Shown: piece after piece, positions 1 to 7,454 of the stretch
Layout: the number at the start of each line of letters is the position of its first letter
Position numbering within the stretch: the stretch's first letter is position 1
DNA from: Clostridium sp.
GTDB taxonomy: Bacteria; Bacillota_A; Clostridia; Lachnospirales; Lachnospiraceae
Assembly: GCA_023666975.1 (NCBI GenBank)
Contig: JAMPAW010000004.1
Coordinates: forward strand, 27,345-91,344
Direction of reading: 5' to 3'
DNA: 64,000 nucleotides
The notes under the pieces: generated by a model
The model's database searches: none
Seen by the model: the letters and a program-made list of their open reading frames with translations, nothing else
What the model was told of the DNA's origin: nothing
Translations under genes and position numbers: made by a program

Positions 1-618
1 GCGGCTGCCGTTGTAGTGCTGGCTCCTGCCATAGTTTTCGCCCTGGCTGCCGTACCAGATATCCGCAAGCTGCGCCATCGTCTTGGGCTTTTTGCTGTTG
101 ACCTGCGCTAAAAAGTTCTGGTCAACCGTGCGGCAGTAGCGGTCCATGCGTCCCCGGTCGAGGTCGAGGGCATCCGCCAGAAGGTTTTCGTGGCTCGCCA
201 TGATGTTTGCCAAGTTGCGGAGCGTCTGCGGCGTGTGGCCTTTCGCTCCGATGTGGATGTGTACGCCGCATCCCCTGGTGGCGTCGCTCTTCGCTCCGGC
301 GCGGCGCAGGCGGCGGATAAGCTCCTGCAAGGTTTCGATGTCGCTGTATGTCAGGATCGGCGTTACCAGTTCGCACTTCTCGCTGTCGGGTCCGGCAATG
401 CTGACATCCCGCTGGAATTTCCACTCGCGTCCCTCGCTGTCCCAAGCCGACCAGGTGTAGTACCCGTTGCGGCGGGCGGTATCCTCGTACCTGCCTGTGC
501 CGAAGAAGTCGGCGGCAATCTCCGCTGCCCTGCGGCGGCTGATGCTGTTCATCTCGACCTCAACGCCGATGGTCTGCTTCTTCATCTCGTTAATCTGGTT
601 TGTAATCTTCTCGTTCAT
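1..618 (-). CDS. Putative amidoligase (partial, runs off left edge)
   Basis: The frame stays open from an ATG at 618 to the window edge, giving 206 residues of the N-terminal part. Motifs fit the amidoligase_2 family of ATP-grasp-like/COOH-NH2 ligases: IGVEVEMN near residue 17, the REWKFQRDVS strand, CELVTPIL, and GCGVHIHIG. Members are predicted to form amide bonds on peptides or envelope molecules and are common in Firmicute phages and mobile elements. The start is supported by GGAGGG seven bases upstream. A promoter-like repeat (661-704) lies just upstream, so this may open a transcription unit reading towards the unseen late genes. The substrate is unknown. Confidence 0.8.
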   Translation of the reverse strand, partial: MNEKITNQINEMKKQTIGVEVEMNSISRRRAAEIAADFFGTGRYEDTARRNGYYTWSAWDSEGREWKFQRDVSIAGPDSEKCELVTPILTYSDIETLQELIRRLRRAGAKSDATRGCGVHIHIGAKGHTPQTLRNLANIMASHENLLADALDLDRGRMDRYCRTVDQNFLAQVNSKKPKTMAQLADIWYGSQGENYGRSQHYNGSR

Positions 619-660
619 GCTATGTCCCTCCGTTTGGTTTTTGGTGTGTTTCCCTTTCGA

Positions 661-704
661 TAGTGACATATTCGCTCTAAAAGAGGATAATAGCAAGCTA
701 TTTT
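661..704 (-). promoter_or_regulatory. Promoter-like repeat, copy A
   Basis: Read on the minus strand, it has TTGCTA, 17 bases, then GAATATGT, plus a small dyad AATAGC-TT-GCTATT. The same blocks, with the same 17-base gap, recur at 2005-2052 before another phage gene. The -10-like part matches the sigma-A consensus poorly, so a phage activator may be needed. Confidence 0.4.
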
Positions 705-747
705 CGGGAATAAACTGTACAAGAATCATCGCACGGTATTGTATAGT

Positions 748-1041
748 TTACACCATCGGGATCAGATTCTCGCTGCGGCCTTCGAGGATGTCCAGCATGA
801 ACTTTGCCCCTGTCCGAAAGCCGTCAATGTAGCGTTCCTGTGCCGTGACCGTGCTGGTGCTAAGTTGGGCGGACACCAGCCGCTCCAAAGCGTCAAGGCA
901 TTCTCCGTCCAGATGTTCCCGGAGAAAGGACTCGGCATCGGACATCTCCTGCACCGACCTCTTCAGTTCTGATGTCTGCCGAATGGCAGTGACATCCGGA
1001 GAGAGGTTGCCGAGATAGAACTCTCCAATGATACTGCGCAT
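748..1041 (-). CDS. DUF6809-family phage protein
   Basis: This small acidic, mostly helical protein of 97 residues begins MRSIIGEFYLGNLSPD. It resembles DUF6809 proteins found in Clostridia phages and conjugative elements, whose function is not known. I chose the ATG at 1041, directly after the stop of the upstream DUF4314 gene, over an ATG at 1074 inside that gene. The 1041 start has a purine-rich AAAGGCGGG site upstream. Close coupling to 1043-1267 suggests one transcript. Confidence 0.6.
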   Translation of the reverse strand: MRSIIGEFYLGNLSPDVTAIRQTSELKRSVQEMSDAESFLREHLDGECLDALERLVSAQLSTSTVTAQERYIDGFRTGAKFMLDILEGRSENLIPMV

Positions 1042-1042
1042 T

Positions 1043-1267
1043 TTATTCGCCCGCCTTTCTGCATTCATCTTCACCGTAAATCACATTCAAGCCGCTGCCG
1101 TTGTCCCAGCGAACCATGATGCTTGCCGTGTCATCCACGCCGATCACTGTTCCCATCGTGCCAATGGGCGGAGCCTGCGGATCGTCCATCCGCACAAGCT
1201 CCACCCGGCACCCGGTGGGATACTGCTCACGCACCCGCCCCACCGTTTCGCTATTCGGAAACCGCAT
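1043..1267 (-). CDS. DUF4314 domain protein
   Basis: The 74-residue protein has a small beta-barrel pattern: GCRVELVRMDD, then GTMGTVIGVDD, then IMVRWDNGSGLNVIYGED. This is typical of DUF4314, a short SH3-like domain seen beside phage and plasmid genes. Its role is unknown. AGGAGG stands eight bases before the ATG. The 5' end overlaps the 3' end of the next upstream gene by 17 bases, so translational coupling is likely. Confidence 0.75.
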   Translation of the reverse strand: MRFPNSETVGRVREQYPTGCRVELVRMDDPQAPPIGTMGTVIGVDDTASIMVRWDNGSGLNVIYGEDECRKAGE

Positions 1268-1979
1268 CGCTGTCCGCCTCCTTCCTCGCGCCGCTCTTGA
1301 AAGCGGAGCTGCCCGTCAGGTTCCGGAGCAGGATTTTACGCTCCGCCTTGTACTCCGCACCAATAAAGCCCAGCCGCAGGAGGAAGCAGCGGAATGCGTA
1401 CTTCTCGTTGTCCACCACTTTCTCCCTGGCAGTCACCCGCTTCTGGTTCACGCTCATCCCGCAGAGTGCGGAAATGAAGTGCGTGTAGGCGGCGGTTTCA
1501 TCGGCGTCCGGCATCTCGGAAAACCAAGGGAAGGAAACCTTGTCTGTGCCGACCTCAATCGGTGTGGCGTCAATGCCCAGCGCCTTTTTGATAAGCCTGC
1601 CCTTGGCACCCAGAATGCTGGTGAGGTTTCCGCAGTTCACCTTGTCCAGCGGGATTGCCACCGTGAACCCCACAGTTTCGCCCTGTGCCGCGTTTGCGGA
1701 TTCTTCGGATACTTCCTCGTCCTCGGCAATGTCCTCGCTGTCGACGGCAGGCTCGGCGTGAAAGCCCTCCCGCTCCAGTTCCTCCAGCAGCGTTTCGATT
1801 TCCTTGCTGTCGGCGCGGTCATCAAAGGTGATTGCACCGTCCCGGCTCACTTCGATGTAGCCCACCATGTAGGCAAAGCTCGGTGCGCCAAGGTACTTCT
1901 TATCACTGCCGAGGAATCCGGCGATGTAGTCCGCCAGCCGCTTTCTCTCGTTTCCCGTTACATTGTAATTGATTGTCAT
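1251..1979 (-). CDS. Conserved mobile-element protein, function unknown
   Basis: The 242-residue product starts MTINYNVTGNERKRL and has a highly acidic middle (about residues 85-105). Similar proteins sit in Clostridia prophages and conjugative elements and are sometimes loosely labelled 'virulence protein', with no function shown. The ATG at 1979 is preferred over an upstream in-frame codon near 2090 because AGGAGGG lies nine bases before it. The extra 37 codons would also lie over the promoter-like repeat at 2005-2052. Confidence 0.6.
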   Translation of the reverse strand: MTINYNVTGNERKRLADYIAGFLGSDKKYLGAPSFAYMVGYIEVSRDGAITFDDRADSKEIETLLEELEREGFHAEPAVDSEDIAEDEEVSEESANAAQGETVGFTVAIPLDKVNCGNLTSILGAKGRLIKKALGIDATPIEVGTDKVSFPWFSEMPDADETAAYTHFISALCGMSVNQKRVTAREKVVDNEKYAFRCFLLRLGFIGAEYKAERKILLRNLTGSSAFKSGARKEADSDAVSE

Positions 1980-2004
1980 GGCGTTTGCCCTCCTTGTTTT
2001 TTGG

Positions 2005-2052
2005 TAGTCACATATTCGCTCTACAGCCGAAAAATAGCAAGCGGTTTTCTGT
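2005..2052 (-). promoter_or_regulatory. Promoter-like repeat, copy B
   Basis: This is the second copy of the element at 661-704. On the minus strand it reads TTGCTA, 17 bases, GAATATGTGACTA and leads into the gene starting at 1979. The block TAGAGCGAATATGT is identical in both copies. The AATAGC dyad is degenerate here. Confidence 0.4.
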
Positions 2053-2067
2053 AGAATAGCTGCCAAA

Positions 2068-4149
2068 TTACATCGGAGGGATTTGTGCATAATACGCTAT
2101 GCCAGCCAGCACGAACACTGCGTTCGGGAGCGCGATGCCGTTTCCCCAAAGGCGGTACTCCGCACTATCCGAGTATGGATTTTTCAGCCATTTGATGATT
2201 TGCTTATCCGATTTCGGCTTAGTGGAAGTCCCTATGACTTTTCTGTGCGTTTCAAAGACCTCCCGCCAGAAAGCGATGTCCTCATCGGTCGGTTCAGCTG
2301 TTTCCAATCCGGCACACCACCAGTCGGGAAAGCCCTGCAGCCTGGCGCATTCGGTAGGCGTGAGCCGCCGCACGGAATATTCCGGTTCGGCTTTCATGAC
2401 CGCGCCCGGCCCTTTTGCCACCAGCGTGGGCTGCACTTCCTCCGTAATGGTGGGAGCGAAGAGGGCGTTCTTCCCTTGGTTCATGGCATCCCGTCCGATG
2501 CCGTAGGACGGCTCGTTTACCACTGTCGGGTCTTTGTAGTCCCTTGCCATCAGCGTAGGAGATTTTTCCCTGCAGACCTGCGTGTACGCGCCCGTGGTCA
2601 TAGCATAGACCGCATGGCGGTCGGCAGTGTTCAGCGTAAAAGAGACATCTTTGTTGATGCCGTCTCCCTGCGGACCGTTTTCCTCTTTCCTTCCGATCAT
2701 ACTCCCCTGGATGGTGTAGCTTTCCACTACAGCCATTCCGCCCTGGCTGCAGGTCGGCGGCGTCCCTCCGCAGTCAATCGTGCGGGAGGTTTTCGCTTCG
2801 TAAAACCCGCTCTTGGGATTGTTCGACTGCATGGAGTGGGAGTGCTTGGAACACACGCCGTAGGCTTTCGGAAGTTCCACCACAGCCACGCCGCCCTGGT
2901 TGGAATCGGGAGCGTTGCCGCCCGTGTCGATGGTGCGGCTGGTGTTAGTCTCATAGACATTCGCCCTTGCGTTCCTTGTCCCCTCGGAAGTGAACCGCAC
3001 ATCATAGCTTTTGGTATCCTCCACTACAAAAGGCTGGTTGTTGCCTCCCATGCCGTAGGTGGCGGAAACGGTCTGCGCCACATCCAGCGGCCCCGTGTAG
3101 CGGGTATCCTGAGAATGATTTTCAAAGACAGCCGGAATTGTCCCGGCACGGAGCGTAGGGGATTTCTCTTTTTCGTAGCCAATGGAGCGGCTCTGGGCAG
3201 AATGCTCGGTACAGAATCCCGCCGACTCCACCACGCAGGGAGGATGGTGCGCTTCAGCGCGGAGTGTATTGACCGTATCATCGGTGATGTCCATCCGCTG
3301 TCCTCCTTGGTCGTTTAGAACCGTGGTCGGCTGGAATACCATCGGCTGGTTATCGCCGCTCATCCCAGCGGTGGCGTTTAATGTTTGCGAGATATCCCCA
3401 GTCAAGGCTCCGTTGTAGCGGTCAAAGCCGATGCCTGCCGTTCCAGAGCCAGCTTCAGCACCTCCGGCAGTTCTTTGCCACGAGCGGAAGCCCGCCGCAG
3501 AATACCCCGACACGCCCTCGGACTCAAATAATACCTTTCCGGCACACCCGCCATCAAAATCTGCGACAAGGTAGATGCGTTTTCTCCGCTGGGGGACTCC
3601 CCAGTATTGAGCGTCAAATACCCGCCATGCGACTGAGTAATCGTCTGCCAGGATTTCTCCCGCGTTCGGCCACTTCGCAGGTCGAGCAATATCAGCTTCA
3701 CCGCCTTTGATGGAGCAGACCGCTTCGAGGACGGCTTTGAAATCGTCTCCTTTGTTGCTGCTGAATGCGCCTGGGACATTCTCCCAGACGATAAATCTCG
3801 GATATTTTCCATTGGTCGCACACCTCATTTCCTTTACAATTCGGACGGCCTGATAGAACAGGTTCGAGCGGGAGCCGTCCAGCCCAGCCCGTTTCCCGGC
3901 AATGCTCATGTCCTGGCATGGACTGCCAAAGGTGATGATGTCCACGGGAGGAAGTGCCGCGCCGTTCAAAGCGGAAACATCGCCGTAATGCTCCACATCC
4001 GGCAGACGCTTCGTGGTCACACGGACTGCAAACGGTTCTATTTCCGAAGCCCAGAGCGGTTTGATGCCGCAGAGCATCCCGCCCAAAGGAAAACCCCCGG
4101 AGCCATCGAACAGGCTGCCGAGGGTCAGCTGGTTATTCTGTTTTTCCAT
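2068..4149 (-). CDS. Phage DNA (cytosine-5) methyltransferase with a reiterated central region
   Basis: The 693-residue enzyme should transfer a methyl group from SAM to cytosine C5 in DNA. Motifs are in canonical order: I (LFDGSGGFPLGG, residue 13 on), IV (GSPCQDM, catalytic Cys78), VI (ENVPG, Glu123), VIII (QRRKRIYLV, about 187), IX (RRLTPTECARLQGFP) and X (LWGNGIALPNAV). The stretch between VIII and IX is very long, about 400 residues. It is built from roughly nine degenerate modules of 30-45 residues, each ending in a PTLxA...P-x-V-V-E-like hairpin. The ATG at 4149 has GGAGGGG upstream. It probably protects phage DNA from host restriction. No nuclease gene is adjacent. Confidence 0.9.
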   Translation of the reverse strand: MEKQNNQLTLGSLFDGSGGFPLGGMLCGIKPLWASEIEPFAVRVTTKRLPDVEHYGDVSALNGAALPPVDIITFGSPCQDMSIAGKRAGLDGSRSNLFYQAVRIVKEMRCATNGKYPRFIVWENVPGAFSSNKGDDFKAVLEAVCSIKGGEADIARPAKWPNAGEILADDYSVAWRVFDAQYWGVPQRRKRIYLVADFDGGCAGKVLFESEGVSGYSAAGFRSWQRTAGGAEAGSGTAGIGFDRYNGALTGDISQTLNATAGMSGDNQPMVFQPTTVLNDQGGQRMDITDDTVNTLRAEAHHPPCVVESAGFCTEHSAQSRSIGYEKEKSPTLRAGTIPAVFENHSQDTRYTGPLDVAQTVSATYGMGGNNQPFVVEDTKSYDVRFTSEGTRNARANVYETNTSRTIDTGGNAPDSNQGGVAVVELPKAYGVCSKHSHSMQSNNPKSGFYEAKTSRTIDCGGTPPTCSQGGMAVVESYTIQGSMIGRKEENGPQGDGINKDVSFTLNTADRHAVYAMTTGAYTQVCREKSPTLMARDYKDPTVVNEPSYGIGRDAMNQGKNALFAPTITEEVQPTLVAKGPGAVMKAEPEYSVRRLTPTECARLQGFPDWWCAGLETAEPTDEDIAFWREVFETHRKVIGTSTKPKSDKQIIKWLKNPYSDSAEYRLWGNGIALPNAVFVLAGIAYYAQIPPM

Positions 4150-4321
4150 CCGCAGCCCCTCCACCCTCCAGGTCATCATAGGAAATGCCCGTCAGTTCCG
4201 TCAGCACATCCTCGCAGGACGCCACCGCCGCATCCCATCCCCGGTCGAACTGCTCCGAAGCGTCACAGCCGCCAAGATCGTGTATCCTGCGGAAAATCTC
4301 AATCATCAGCTTTCTGTCCAT
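4133..4321 (-). CDS. Small phage protein, unknown
   Basis: The 62-residue acidic protein begins MDRKLMIEIFRRIHDLGG. I do not recognise the family. It overlaps the ParB-methyltransferase stop by 23 bases upstream and the C5 methyltransferase start by 17 bases downstream, which points to translational coupling between the two methyltransferases. AAGGAGG lies nine bases before the ATG at 4321. An ATG nine bases further upstream would put the ribosome site too close. Confidence 0.6.
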   Translation of the reverse strand: MDRKLMIEIFRRIHDLGGCDASEQFDRGWDAAVASCEDVLTELTGISYDDLEGGGAADGKTE

Positions 4322-5570
4322 TGGTATCAACCTCCTTCACCAGAGCGGAATACGGGATTTTTTCGCCGTTTCGGACAACATACACACCATCCGCGTCTCC
4401 CGTGTCCTCCACATAGCGGCGCAAAATAACAGACGCATATTTCTCGTCAAGTTCCATCGTGCAGCAGATGCGGTTTGTCTGCTCACAAGCCATCAGCGTA
4501 GAGCCGCTGCCGCCGAAAGTATCCAGCACGATAGCGTTCTCCTGGGAGGAATTGCAGATAGGGTAGCCCAGCAAATCCAGCGGCTTGGAGGTTGGATGGT
4601 TCTTGTTTTTCTTGGGTTTGTCATAATTCCAGATGGTAGTCTGCTTGCGGTCGGAGTACCAGCGGTGCTTACCGTTCTGCAAAAATCCGTACAGCACAGG
4701 TTCATGCTGCCACTGGTAATCCGAGCGTCCCAGCACCAGCGAATTCTTCACCCAGATACACACGCCCGCCAAATGAAATCCAGCGTCAATGAACGCCCTG
4801 CGGAAGTTCAAGCCCTCGGTGTCGGCATGGAACACATAAGCCGCACCGCCGCTTTCCAAATTCGCCGCCATGTTCTGGAAGGACTTGTACAGAAAAGTGT
4901 AGAAGTCCTCGCCTTTGATGGCATCATTCTGGATGGTCAGCCCGTCCGAGGATTTGAACGACACCCCATACGGCGGGTCCGTCACGATAAGATTTGCTTT
5001 TTTGCCGTCCATCAGAGCGGAAACATCATCGGGAGATGTGGCGTCACCGCACATCAGCCGATGCCTACCCACCGTCCAGATGTCCCCTCGCTCCACGAAA
5101 GATGCCTGTTCCAGAGCGGCGGAAAGGTCGAAATCATCATCCTTCACATCTTTTTCCCCATCTCCGGCAAATAAGTCTGCAATCTCGTCCTCGGAAAATC
5201 CTGTCAGACCGACATCAAAATCCGCACCCTGCAGGCTCTCAATTTCAATGCGGAGCAGTTCCTCATCCCAGCCTGCGTCCAAAGCCATTCTGTTGTCAGC
5301 AAGGATATAGGCTTTCCGCTGTGCATCGGACAAGAAATCCGCAAACACACATGGCACTTCCTCAATACCCTCCGCTTTTGCGGCTTCCAGCCGTCCGTGT
5401 CCGGCTATGACATTGAAATCCCGGTCGATGATGACGGGATTGATGAATCCGAATTCCCGCAGGGACGAGCGGAGCTTAGTGATCTGCTCCGGCGAATGCG
5501 TCCGCGCGTTGTTCACATAGGGCACCAGCTTGGAAACAGGCACCAGCGTCATTTCAGTCGTTGTTTTCAT
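4299..5570 (-). CDS. ParB-like nuclease domain / DNA (N4/N6) methyltransferase fusion
   Basis: In this 423-residue two-domain protein, residues 10-100 are a ParB/Srx-like domain (VIAGHGRLEAAK, ADNRMALDAGWD). Residues 165-410 are a beta-class amino-methyltransferase, with the DPPYGVSF catalytic motif at 198 preceding the SAM motif LDTFGGSGSTLM near 365. Such fusions are frequent in phages next to terminase genes and are thought to modify adenine or cytosine-N4 to evade restriction. The ParB part may guide DNA binding. The gene lies six bases after the small terminase gene. The target sequence cannot be read from the protein. Confidence 0.88.
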   Translation of the reverse strand: MKTTTEMTLVPVSKLVPYVNNARTHSPEQITKLRSSLREFGFINPVIIDRDFNVIAGHGRLEAAKAEGIEEVPCVFADFLSDAQRKAYILADNRMALDAGWDEELLRIEIESLQGADFDVGLTGFSEDEIADLFAGDGEKDVKDDDFDLSAALEQASFVERGDIWTVGRHRLMCGDATSPDDVSALMDGKKANLIVTDPPYGVSFKSSDGLTIQNDAIKGEDFYTFLYKSFQNMAANLESGGAAYVFHADTEGLNFRRAFIDAGFHLAGVCIWVKNSLVLGRSDYQWQHEPVLYGFLQNGKHRWYSDRKQTTIWNYDKPKKNKNHPTSKPLDLLGYPICNSSQENAIVLDTFGGSGSTLMACEQTNRICCTMELDEKYASVILRRYVEDTGDADGVYVVRNGEKIPYSALVKEVDTNGQKADD

Positions 5571-5576
5571 ATTGCA

Positions 5577-6116
5577 TCATCCTTTCCGGCGGGAACGGAG
5601 CAGCCGCTCCATCACATCGTCCTGCGGCGTCCCTCCGCTGTAGTCCGCCGTGGAATTTTCCCGCACAATGGCAAATATCTCGTTCCACAGGCGGTTCGCC
5701 TGGTTCATGTAATTCTGGCTCATGCCCACATAGGGAGAAGCGATTGCCGCGCCCGTGGTCGGATGCTTGGCAAGGTATCCCGTGTTCGTGATAATCGTTT
5801 CGCAGTGAATCCACCTTGCCGCCGCCATCGAATACCGCTCCAGCAGCTGGGGAGATACCAGGACAGCACACCCCCGCTCGTCCAGCCACTTCCATGTGGT
5901 CTCATAGATATCCGCCGCTTGGAGCGTGCTTCCGTCCTTTTGCACGGCGGAAAGCATCTCGCTCGGCTGCGGCATATCCGCGCCGGACAGTTCAGCCGCG
6001 TTGTCAAATTCCATGACCGTCAGCGGCCGCTTGCCCGGATTGCCATCGGCGATCTTGTCCGACAGAGCCTTCCTCGGTCTGCCGCCCGTGCCTGGGCTTG
6101 GCCCTCTTGCGCCCAT
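5577..6116 (-). CDS. Phage terminase small subunit, P27 family
   Basis: The 179-residue protein carries the family signature near its start (GRPRKALSDKI, GNPGKRPL) and helical C-terminal motifs (WIHCETIITNTGYL, NYMNQANRLWNEIF). It recognises phage DNA and hands it to the large terminase for packaging. The large subunit is not in the next positions to the left, where two DNA methyltransferases intervene, so it probably lies outside the window. The ATG at 6116 (MGARGPSP) is preferred because GGAAGGTGG directly abuts the ATG nine bases upstream. Confidence 0.88.
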   Translation of the reverse strand: MGARGPSPGTGGRPRKALSDKIADGNPGKRPLTVMEFDNAAELSGADMPQPSEMLSAVQKDGSTLQAADIYETTWKWLDERGCAVLVSPQLLERYSMAAARWIHCETIITNTGYLAKHPTTGAAIASPYVGMSQNYMNQANRLWNEIFAIVRENSTADYSGGTPQDDVMERLLRSRRKG

Positions 6117-6234
6117 AAAATCCACCTTCCTTCTTCTGAGGGGTTAATCCCCCTGAAACTTTCGCGTTTTTGCGTATTTGACCCCGCGCCCGTTCCCCGG
6201 CGGTTTCAATTTGGAGATTTCGACCGCCCCTGGG

Positions 6235-6594
6235 TCACAGGTTGTGCCAGCGGTCACCACGCTCGGCGTGTATCTTCGCATGGCAGGACTGGCAGAGTGC
6301 CAGCAGGTTCTCCCGGTCATGCGTCCCGCCCTCGGACAGCGGCTTGATGTGGTGTATCTGCTCGGTCGGCGTATAGATGCCGTTCTCAAGGCAGCGTTCA
6401 CACAACGGATGCGCCGCCGCATAGCTGTCGCGGATTCGTTTCCAAGCCCTGCCGTAACGCTTCTTGGTATCAGGACTGCGGTCATACTTCTCGTACCGCT
6501 TGTTCTCCAGCTTTTCATGTTCCTCACAGAACCGACCTTCGCACAGCCTGGGACAGCCGGGATAGGAACACGGCCGTTTCGGTTTCCTCGGCAT
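6235..6594 (-). CDS. HNH endonuclease
   Basis: The 119-residue protein has a Cys-rich N-terminal zinc-finger segment (CSYPGCPRLCEGRFC). It is followed by the HNH fold: CERCLENG, IHHIKPLSEGG and ENLLALCQSCHAKIH. Phage HNH proteins of this type sit beside terminase genes and assist DNA cleavage during packaging. That role fits the small terminase gene immediately downstream. AAGGAGG stands nine bases before the ATG at 6594. Confidence 0.9.
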   Translation of the reverse strand: MPRKPKRPCSYPGCPRLCEGRFCEEHEKLENKRYEKYDRSPDTKKRYGRAWKRIRDSYAAAHPLCERCLENGIYTPTEQIHHIKPLSEGGTHDRENLLALCQSCHAKIHAERGDRWHNL

Positions 6595-6721
6595 CGGCTT
6601 CACCTCCTTCGGGCATAAAGAAAGCCCCTGCAGGACTGCTCCCGCAAAGGCTTCTCTGTTTTCCAATTTTCCACAATACCATCATACCACATATCCGTGG
6701 GTAAATCGTCCGCGAAATTAC

Positions 6722-7180
6722 TCATGCCTTGCCGTACAGCAGCGTGGTCAGGTGGTCGAGAGCACGGTTCTTTTTGTTGTAGGCGCTGGAACGCTCAATG
6801 TGAAAATGCTCGCAGATGGCGTACACCGCACTGCTGCCGTAATCGTCCTGCCCATAGAAAGTGTCCAACACATACCGCTCGTCCTCGTCCAGTTCCTCCC
6901 ATGCGGGCTTGAACCAGTCCATGTATTCCACAGCCTGCCGGTACCGTTCCTTCAGTACATCGATCTCGTCAATGCCTTTTATCAGCCTGTCCTCGCCAGC
7001 CTGCGGATTGCGGGAGTGCGGCATTCCGTCAAAGCCGGGACTGCGGATTCCGCCCATCTTTTCATGGACGTAGTCAATTTCCGATTTCGTATTCTCAATG
7101 ATGTACCTCATGCTGCCGTAATCCTTGAGCGCTTTGATTGTGGCGGCTCTCTTGTCCAAATACTGCCAGATAATGCTCAT
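6722..7180 (-). CDS. DUF1492 / ArpU-like phage transcriptional regulator
   Basis: The 152-residue protein has a coiled N-terminal half and a C-terminal sigma-region-4-like helix-turn-helix (AVYAICEHFHIERSSAYNKK, about residues 115-140). It follows the replication genes and precedes the HNH/terminase cassette. ArpU/RinA-like late activators sit in the same place in many Gram-positive phages, so it probably switches on packaging and structural genes. The exact target promoter is not visible. Confidence 0.75.
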   Translation of the reverse strand: MSIIWQYLDKRAATIKALKDYGSMRYIIENTKSEIDYVHEKMGGIRSPGFDGMPHSRNPQAGEDRLIKGIDEIDVLKERYRQAVEYMDWFKPAWEELDEDERYVLDTFYGQDDYGSSAVYAICEHFHIERSSAYNKKNRALDHLTTLLYGKA

Positions 7181-7235
7181 AAGCGATACCTCCGATAGAA
7201 AGATTTTGTTTTCCCTCGGATTGACTCTGATTGTC

Positions 7236-7454
7236 TCATAATCCCGCTTCCTCCCGCAGCTTCCGTATCAGCATTTCACCGTCTACGCTGGTCAGAACCG
7301 AATACCAGCCGGAACGGAAGAACCGTTCCAGGCTTTCAGCGTCCGACTGTATGCATCTGCTGTCGGGATTCCGTGCCAGCGATTTCAGTGCGGTTCTGTA
7401 ATCCGCCACCGCCGAAAGGACGATGGCGTTCGCCAGCTTTTCGTATGCGTCCAT
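7236..7454 (-). CDS. Small phage protein, unknown
   Basis: The 72-residue protein starts MDAYEKLANAIVLSAVADYR. It resembles small conserved proteins found after SNF2-like helicases in Clostridia phages, for which I know no function. Its ATG overlaps the helicase stop codon by one base (TGATG), so it is translationally coupled. Confidence 0.6.
   Translation of the reverse strand: MDAYEKLANAIVLSAVADYRTALKSLARNPDSRCIQSDAESLERFFRSGWYSVLTSVDGEMLIRKLREEAGL

Noticed and set aside
1101..3318. Long rightward open frames opposite the leftward phage genes
   Set aside because: They are by-products of GC-rich codon use on the other strand. They have no ribosome sites or recognisable domains, and the leftward frames carry complete enzyme motifs.
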